This document shows positions 9,035-15,000 of a stretch of DNA of 15,000 nucleotides, piece after piece (the first letter of the stretch is position 1; each line of letters opens with the position of its first letter). The translations under genes and the position numbers were made by a program. Below the pieces are notes generated by a model, which had not been told where the DNA came from, did no database searches, and worked only from the letters and a program-made list of their open reading frames with translations. The stretch is from Theodoxus fluviatilis (taxonomy: Eukaryota; Mollusca; Gastropoda; Cycloneritida; Neritidae): contig JAWQFJ010008515.1 in the NCBI GenBank assembly GCA_034096865.1, forward strand, positions 10,001 through 25,000, written 5' to 3'.

Positions 9035-9068
<34 letters not shown>
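8717..9068 (-). repeat. CA / CATA array with a CGTA core (right)
   Basis: Mirror of the left array. The core again has six units (8863-8886), flanked by about 24 and 23-24 CATA units. Near-equal copy numbers in such an unstable array point to a very recent common origin of the arms. Confidence 0.97.
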
Positions 9069-9069
<1 letters not shown>

Positions 9070-10772
9070 TTATCTTTTTTAGCTCGTAACACAGAAGTAC
9101 TCTCAACATCTCGCCGGATTAATAATGAGATAATCCGGAATCAGAGTCTCTTTAGAAACAAATTGGGAATTGTGATGATTAACCTTGTTACAGTCAAACG
9201 ACTTGAAAAGTTATAAGAATGAAGTCATTTTCAGAGTGCTTAAAAATAATCAAGTGCACTTTGTCAGCTTTTAGTATTTTTCCTCGCCAGTTCTAGCTAA
9301 TCTAAAAGTCACGAGAGAGATAACGAACCAAAGCTGCCTGCGTCTAAGGGATAGTCAGACATGCTAGAGGAGGCACGGTAAATACCGGCTGCGTTATTTC
9401 AGGTGAAGAATTCTTGCAATGTTACGTCTGCTTCTCTCACTTTTCAGAGTCACATCTTTCAAACGACATCATGCTGTGAAACTTGTCTGTTGCTTTAAAA
9501 CTCTGGTGAGAAAATTGCACTTTTGACCATCAAAGCACGTTACATAATGACTCTATGGCGCTCTCTCCGACTTTACATCGCGATTGGGGAGGGAACGAAA
9601 CTCAGAGACAAGAAGACTGCTTCATGACCATTTTCTATCAGTGTCGACACAACATGGAAAACAGTCTCAAATCCTCTGTCAAAATGTATTTTTAATGTTA
9701 AAACAAAGACCACTGATAACGGTGTAAGATGGAGTGTATATTGAATTTTATACTTAGAATTCTTTGTCATGCACAGAAGACAAAATAAAACCTGCAAGTG
9801 AGCTTTTTTTTCTTCTCAGAAAATGTTCTAGTTAACCTCATTTCATACGTTTTTAACGCGTCTTCGCAAACAAGATTAATTGTCTTTGGTGTAACTCACG
9901 ACCAAGAACTGGAAGTTGTAGACTGCGCGTTGTAGCACGCCACAAGGGAGTTTGCAAACGAGATGAGTTGCGAGGAAGAGTGGCATGAAAACAACGATCG
10001 TCTTCGATTTAAAGCGCCATTTCCTCGAAGACAGAAGACGCCTTCCCCACGTCTGAGCCCCGATTCTGCCTGGCACCCTCGGTAAGCCTCCACCCAGACA
10101 GGGCCACGCCAAAAAAAAAATATCTGTCATCTTGCTCGTCAATTTCCGGCTCTGCTTCGCCGAGACAACACTGAGGCTGCTATGCGACCAGGGAAAGGTC
10201 AAAGTTGACTGTCTTCCCTGAGCTTCCAGACGCTGCGTTCCCTGGAGATTCAGCAGGGTTGCGCTCCGTGTGTTCGCGGAGTGCCTCCAGTGTCACTGTC
10301 ACATTTCCGCGTGACATATTGAAGCACACGCCTTCATATGATGGAGCTAGCACTCCTACACACTCTATCACATTTCCCACTTGAGGGTAGGGTTAAGAAC
10401 AGGGCTGTCTCAATTTGTCCTCCCTGTGGGCAGTGAAAGTTGGCAGGAGAAAGACAACTTCTCACACTTCACGAAATGGTTTATTTTCAAGGGATTTGAT
10501 TTGGTAAAACTTAGTGACTGGTTTGTTAAACAGCCTTCTCAAGATTTTATGCATCATGACATTTTTTTCGCAACATATACCCTGAAACGAATACGATTAG
10601 ATGTCACGTGACAATTACTTTTAAACAGTTGACACCGTGCGTGGAACTTGCTGAGTTTGTTATCATTTGAGACAAGCGATTATGTGAAAACTAATCAAGT
10701 CATTTGCACACAACCCAAAAACCTAGGTGATGCACACACTGCAAAGACAAACGTATCCCACACATAATGGCC
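9069..10772. other. Unique block without a recognisable gene (right)
   Basis: Mirror of the left 1.7 kb block with the same small open frames on the opposite strand. One residue change (Asn to Ile near the end of the frame at 9573-9797) and a one-base homopolymer change near 9953 are visible. The latter alters the frame at 9876-10202 relative to its left partner. I see no gene. Confidence 0.7.
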
Positions 10773-10780
10773 CTCTCTCT

Positions 10781-10952
10781 CACACACACACATACACACG
10801 CACACACACACACACACAGACACACAGACACACACACATACACACACACACACAGACACACACACATACACACACATACACACACACACACACACAGACA
10901 CACAGACACACACACACACAAACACACACATATACACATTCACACACAGAGT

Positions 10953-11036
<84 letters not shown>

Positions 11037-11070
11037 GAGACGGACAGACAGACGGACAGACAGACAGACA
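10781..11070 (-). repeat. CA array followed by CAGA array (right)
   Basis: Mirror of the left TG/TCTG array. Total length is within a few bases of the left copy, although the internal order of interruptions differs slightly. Confidence 0.95.
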
Positions 11071-11089
11071 GATTGATTGATTGTTTATT
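11066..11089 (-). promoter_or_regulatory. AATAAA and CAAT-repeat tail of the LINE (right)
   Basis: The reverse complement gives the same AATAAA and CAAT tail. Just upstream there is one C-to-T difference from the left copy in the GGGTCGTTGG string. Confidence 0.5.
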
Positions 11090-11423
11090 TCGGCCAACGA
11101 CCCATCTGACAGTTAAAACATGTTATGTACAGTATTACGTAAAACAATACAGTAGAGATTGACACTTTTAGCATCTCACAACTAAAAGAAACTATTTTAT
11201 CCTCACAACTGGTTGAAACACATATTCTGTAGCGTCAGTGCCACGTCAAAAGTAGCTCTCACAGAGCCCAAACTGATAAGAAGCATATGTACAGTTTTAA
11301 AACACTTGTCACTCTGAGGTGTACGAGCGATGAAAACATAAAAAGACAGTTCTTTACATTAAAAAAATAAGCTTTAAGCATGCTTCAAAGCTAAAATACA
11401 TGTACACCACCCAAGGAGCGCGA

Positions 11424-11435
<12 letters not shown>

Positions 11436-11504
<69 letters not shown>
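11436..11504 (-). repeat. GA dinucleotide array with adjoining TG run (right)
   Basis: About 34 GA units, so a few fewer than the left copy. The flank has a GTGTGTGTG run at about 11426-11435 where the left arm has a GCTCGCGC-type flank. The edge sequence therefore differs, not only the copy number. Confidence 0.95.
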
Positions 11505-11507
<3 letters not shown>

Positions 11508-11675
11508 GATTGATCAACGACTCCACCAAATCCGACGACCCATTTTTCATACAAATAGAAGCACAAACAGGCAATGTAACACAGACAAGAGCGATCGCTC
11601 CCAAGTATTTTGAAAATTGCAATCAATATAAATATGGCGTCTACATCAACGTACTACAGCACGCAGACTGTCATT

Positions 11676-11773
11676 AAGAAAGAAAGAAAGCAAGAAAGAA
11701 AGATAAAGAAAGCAAGAAAGAAAGAGAGAAAGAAAGAAAAAGAAAGAAAGCAAGAAAGAAAGGGAAAAAAAGC

Positions 11774-11841
<68 letters not shown>

Positions 11842-11851
11842 AGAAAAAAAA
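11676..11851 (-). repeat. GAAA-type array, mirror of the TTTC array (right)
   Basis: A tandem AAAG run has the same interruptions as the left copy in reverse order. Its total length is within a few bases of the left copy. Confidence 0.95.
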
Positions 11852-11960
11852 CCGCAGTATGATACATTGCATTAAAATAAATCGTGCGTTCCCATTTCAA
11901 AATGTCTTCTTTTTAGATTCCTTTGACAATAAACAGCAAAATTCAATAGTATATGAGTGA

Positions 11961-12623
11961 CTATACATAAACATCTGGAGAACTTTCTAGCTTTTCGATG
12001 CAAAGTTTAAAAGCATAAAATACATACATAGCAACATCTCGTGTTTTAGTTACATCATGTCCATTGACCAAGTACGTCATCTCTGTATACTTTGCCTACT
12101 GCAAATGTTTTAAGAATAATGTATTATTTGGCCCTCAAATCATCATACGCATGGCAGTGAATTAAAAAAGACTTCATTTTCATATTTTTTACAAAATGGA
12201 CATTCTTTCTCCCAGATGTGTTCATTCTTTTGGTTTGCTTTGAGGGCGTTGCATCTTAAGCGAAAGCGCACAAATGCGTCCCTGAACTTTTTTACGTTTA
12301 TATAATTTAGATAGCTTTCGAGGTCTAGCTTCCGTTTGAAGGATCTGTAGAATGTAAACTGGTCACTGTCGTTAAGTTTCGTGCTCCATTCTTGTTGGTA
12401 GCAGTCACGTAGTCTTTGTCTGAGCGCCCTGCTAAAACCCTTCTCATTGTTTGTTCCACCATTTGTATACACATGATAGTGTCCAATTCATCTTGTCTAA
12501 AACATTTTATTTTAGCAGCAAGGTATATGCATGCTTGGGCAGTCTGTCATCTGACATTTTAGAGACCCGTAGCCAGTATTTAACCGCTCGCATTGCAGCG
12601 TGTATATACAAGGGGTATCTACC
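11961..12623 (-). pseudogene. Broken C-terminal region of a non-LTR retrotransposon (LINE) protein, right copy
   Basis: This is the mirror copy of the left-arm remnant on the opposite strand. It carries the same lesions: the stop after LLLK (mirrors 555), the open 109-residue stretch at 12143-12472 with the CPFC pair, the frame change just before the His-Cys, the second stop, and the final stop mirroring 1101. The stretches I compared base by base are identical. Shared lesions show the element was already dead before the arms became two copies, so its double presence is one insertion duplicated, not two insertions. Confidence 0.72.
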
Positions 12624-12686
<63 letters not shown>

Positions 12687-12699
12687 CAGAGAGAGAGAC

Positions 12700-12787
<88 letters not shown>

Positions 12788-13062
12788 GACAGAGACAGAG
12801 ACAGAGACAGAGATCAGCTAAATTACAAATCATTAATTGGAACGAAAATGTCGCGTAATGCCATACCATTTTGAGAGAAATGATGAATTAATTAGCGACA
12901 TGAAACACTCTTGAGAAAATCGTGTTTCGGTGTTTGTGGAGTGTTAAGCTCCATTAGAAATATTTTAGCGAACACGTCAGTTTGAACATAATTATAGGAA
13001 AACTACTTACAAGAATGTAGACTGACGCTGCAGTGTCTAGTTTACTTTCGACGTTTACCTCA

Positions 13063-14790
13063 CCCTCAACTGATGACTCTAATTGCTTTCTGGGACCTCA
13101 TCCACGCATGCGCCACTTCCATATACCTGAAACCTCCACCAGCTGCAATCTGTAGATGACCAATGAAATATATATTAGTCTGCATTTTCGGTACGAACTT
13201 TTCCACTCTGACCAACATCCACCACTGCTTTCACTTTCGCTCTATCGTGGTTGGAGACCAGAGAACTTTGTCCTGGGCGAATCTCCTGGCGGACAAGAGC
13301 CGTGGTCAAAATCCTTGCCGCTCCGGCGGTCCTCGAATGCTCCCTCTGAAATGTCAGGGGTTCATGTGGGATCATTTTTCAGGCAGGAGACCGGATTGAT
13401 CCGCTCTGATCTGGCCAGGCCCTCCAGACAGGGACGAGCAGCGTTTACACCGCTCCTAACGCTTGCAGTTCGATTCTCGACATCGACCGCTCTCGCAGGT
13501 GTCGGCATGATGGATGGGGAAAATTTCCTCTGGACAGCTGAGCCTATTCCTGGTGGCCCCCACGTCCGCCCCAGTTGGAGCACAGCGGTTTCGGGTGGAG
13601 GAAGGGGTGTCTGGCGATGGCAGGACCAATCATTAGACCCGAATCGTGACGGCAGTGGGAGACGCGGTACAGCAGCGGGCCAAACACGCATTCTCACTGC
13701 TTGTTCCCAGGGTTCGAACCGATCGAAGCGATCTCTCCCTGCACTGATCGATCGCTTACCCCACCGTAGAGATCAATGCGACATGCCGCCGACCCAGCAT
13801 GTTCGAAGAATGCTTGATGGTAATACTTGTCGTTCGATTGTGCGTTGGGAAATAGACTGCCGGGCTCTAAATCCCAGGTTGTAAGCTGTTTCACAAACGG
13901 TTCATCATGGATTGATATGCACGACCGTTTTGTCACCTTTTCTTTTACTTTATGTGTAACTCATGCATATACTAGCTACATAGTAACACACGTCAAACAG
14001 CCTATGGACACGGCAGTGTCGAGCACGATTATTAGGATGATGATGTAGTTCATATGAAATAGATTTATCAATAAGAAATCTACGCTTGATAGTGACGCGA
14101 CCGTTGATAAATCAAATGAAGGTACACGTTGCATAAGTGAGTAAATTACCCATTCAAGAGGAAGCACAAACGGAGTCTTTTTTGTTCTGTATCAATGACA
14201 AGAAGTCACGGGTATAACATTATCAGAAATAAACTGAAGCTATCAACATAAAAGACGCATCCTTTTGCATCATGACAGGGAAATCAGATGTCAAGATCCC
14301 TCATGCTGAAGTGTCTACCAAGCGACTTCAATTAAATTTTACCAATAGTTTTCACTGTTCATAGTGGGCAAGCAATTGTATCTAGAACCAGTGAACCGAA
14401 CAGTACAAAAGCGAGTTCAAACCTACTGCAGCATCTGTAAGCTCCGTCGAGGAATTATATTGCAAATTCTTAAATCAAAGACAATCAGGCATTCAACAAA
14501 GGATGTGGTGTCATCCGCATCAACACGAATGCGACAAATTCCCTGTTTCAAACAGATCCAATGTGCGGAATATACCGAATCGCATCAAACTGTTGTAAGC
14601 GTCTTGTCGTGTAGGTACGCGGATTCTCCTAGCTTGCGCCGGGAAAGTGGAAATCCAAATCCGGTAGTCGTTTTAAATATCTTTATTCGTGCACTTGTCA
14701 ATTCACAGCAACACGATCAGTTCTCAGCAACACCACGATTGCACTTTACTCTCACTACTCTCAGGGCTCAATACCTTGAGGACTCGATCG
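13063..14790. other. Non-repetitive flank outside the visible palindrome
   Basis: This stretch has no inverted partner within the window. It has balanced composition, one longish open frame (13156-13884), and otherwise only short ones. A tRNA B-box-like string, GTTCGATTCTCG, sits at 13468-13479 without a matching tRNA fold, so a degraded tRNA-derived SINE is possible but unproven. From 13890 to 14680 I see nothing recognisable. Confidence 0.6.
13156..13884 (+). CDS. Unrecognised open reading frame, 242 codons, doubtful
   Basis: This is the only long open frame in the window that is not low-complexity. The product is rich in Arg, Ser, Gly and Pro. I see no signal peptide, membrane segment or known motif. 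It has a Trp-rich middle part near residues 125-155, and a cluster of Arg and Asp residues near the C-terminus. No splice structure, promoter or conserved motif supports it, and an opposite-strand frame of 111 codons overlaps it. It may be chance, part of a dispersed repeat or SINE-like element, or an exon. No function is proposed. Confidence 0.2.
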   Translation: MTNEIYISLHFRYELFHSDQHPPLLSLSLYRGWRPENFVLGESPGGQEPWSKSLPLRRSSNAPSEMSGVHVGSFFRQETGLIRSDLARPSRQGRAAFTPLLTLAVRFSTSTALAGVGMMDGENFLWTAEPIPGGPHVRPSWSTAVSGGGRGVWRWQDQSLDPNRDGSGRRGTAAGQTRILTACSQGSNRSKRSLPALIDRLPHRRDQCDMPPTQHVRRMLDGNTCRSIVRWEIDCRALNPRL

Positions 14791-15000
14791 CTGTTATCCG
14801 CTCTCTCACCTGTGTCTGTGCTCTCACCTGTGTCTGTGCTCTTACCGGTGTCTGTGCTCTCACCCGTGTCTGTGCTCTCACATGTCTTCTTCACTCTCAC
14901 CTGTGTCTGTGCTCTCTCCTGTTTCTGTGCTCTCACCTGTGTCTGTGCTCTCACCTGTGTCTGTGCTCTCACATGTGTCTGTGCTCTCACCTGTGTCTGT
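14724..15000 (-). CDS. Possible C-terminal end of a hexapeptide-repeat protein, partial
   Basis: The minus-strand frame is open from the right edge to a stop at 14724. It reads AQTQVR repeats, then a VKKTC junction where the irregular unit shifts the frame, then ESTDTG repeats, and finally about 30 non-repeat residues ending in two Cys. A minus-strand AATAAA (TTTATT at 14682-14687) lies about 37 bases past the stop, as expected of a 3' terminal exon. Against this, the repeat is open in two frames anyway, so the length proves little, and the start is outside the window. Confidence 0.2.
   Translation of the reverse strand, partial: QTQVRAQTHVRAQTQVRAQTQVRAQKQERAQTQVRVKKTCESTDTGESTDTGKSTDTGESTDTGERADNSDRVLKVLSPESSESKVQSWCC
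14801..15000 (-). repeat. 18-base minisatellite running off the right edge
   Basis: About eleven units of GCTCTCACCTGTGTCTGT and close variants, still going at the last base. One irregular unit lies near 14881-14900. On the minus strand the unit reads as a six-codon repeat in two of three frames (Thr-Asp-Thr-Gly-Glu-Ser or Gln-Thr-Gln-Val-Arg-Ala). The third frame hits a stop in every unit. Confidence 0.93.

Larger units (their letters stand above)
11066..12623 (-). mobile_element. 3' portion of a truncated LINE (right copy)
   Basis: This mirrors the left element. The reverse complement shows the coding remnant, UTR with AAAG and GA arrays, AATAAA (as TTTATT near 11084-11089), and a GATTGATTGATTG tail at 11071-11083. 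The UTR between the GA array and the tail differs from the left copy by roughly 18 substitutions in about 345 bases. The coding remnant shows no difference that I could find. Confidence 0.55.
6906..13062 (-). repeat. Right arm of the giant imperfect inverted repeat
   Basis: This is the reverse complement of the left arm with the same order of blocks. It lacks four to five copies of the GGT-rich minisatellite. It has a short CA run next to the GA array near 11426-11435 that the left arm does not have. Its CTG/CAG array is regular where the left one is irregular. The last base that can be paired is 13062, set by the start of the window and not by a visible break in homology, so the palindrome may run further right. 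Confidence 0.95.

Noticed and set aside
1..13062. A fold-back transposon or viral genome with inverted termini
   Set aside because: No transposase, integrase or replication gene lies between or within the arms. The arms hold ordinary microsatellites and one dead LINE, and the left terminus is not visible.
13705..13725. GGTTCGAACC string as a tRNA T-loop
   Set aside because: No acceptor stem, anticodon arm or A box can be placed around it.

Overview
This window reads as a repeat-rich animal nuclear genome, most likely a mollusc (a marine gastropod is my guess). The grounds are very dense simple-sequence repeats, small spurious ORFs, and a broken LINE-type retrotransposon 3' end. That retrotransposon has a zinc-knuckle-like C-terminal region, an AATAAA, and a CAAT-type tail of the kind common in mollusc genomes. 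I see no bacterial operons, no intact gene with a recognisable cellular product, no rRNA or tRNA, and no CRISPR array.

The dominant feature is a giant imperfect palindrome. Positions 1 to about 6567 reappear in reverse complement at about 6906 to 13062. Base 1 pairs with base 13062, so the outer limit of the left arm lies outside the window. In order from the outside inwards, each arm carries: a unique block; a CT/AT compound microsatellite; the LINE remnant with its 3' UTR (interrupted by TTTC and CT arrays); a TCTG/TG array grown at the LINE tail; a 1.7 kb unique block; a TG/TATG array with a TACG core; CTG, GAC/GAT and GGT triplet arrays; a 0.4 kb semi-unique block; and a GGA (left) or TCC (right) tract of almost 1 kb. 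The arms meet at a degenerate spacer of about 340 bases.

The two arms stay in register to within about 7 bases over the outer 4.4 kb. They differ in three ways: a patch of base substitutions around 1104-1983, a roughly 500-base copy-number difference in a GGT-rich minisatellite, and dense small indels towards the axis. This mix does not decide between a real inverted duplication and a fold-back or haplotype-joining assembly error, and both are kept open.

From 13063 to 15000 the sequence has no partner inside the window. It holds non-repetitive DNA with one longish unrecognised ORF, and an 18-base minisatellite that runs off the right edge and carries a splice-donor-like motif in most units. 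No convincing new biological system was found. The palindrome, its mosaic divergence and its purine/pyrimidine axis are what deserve a second look.
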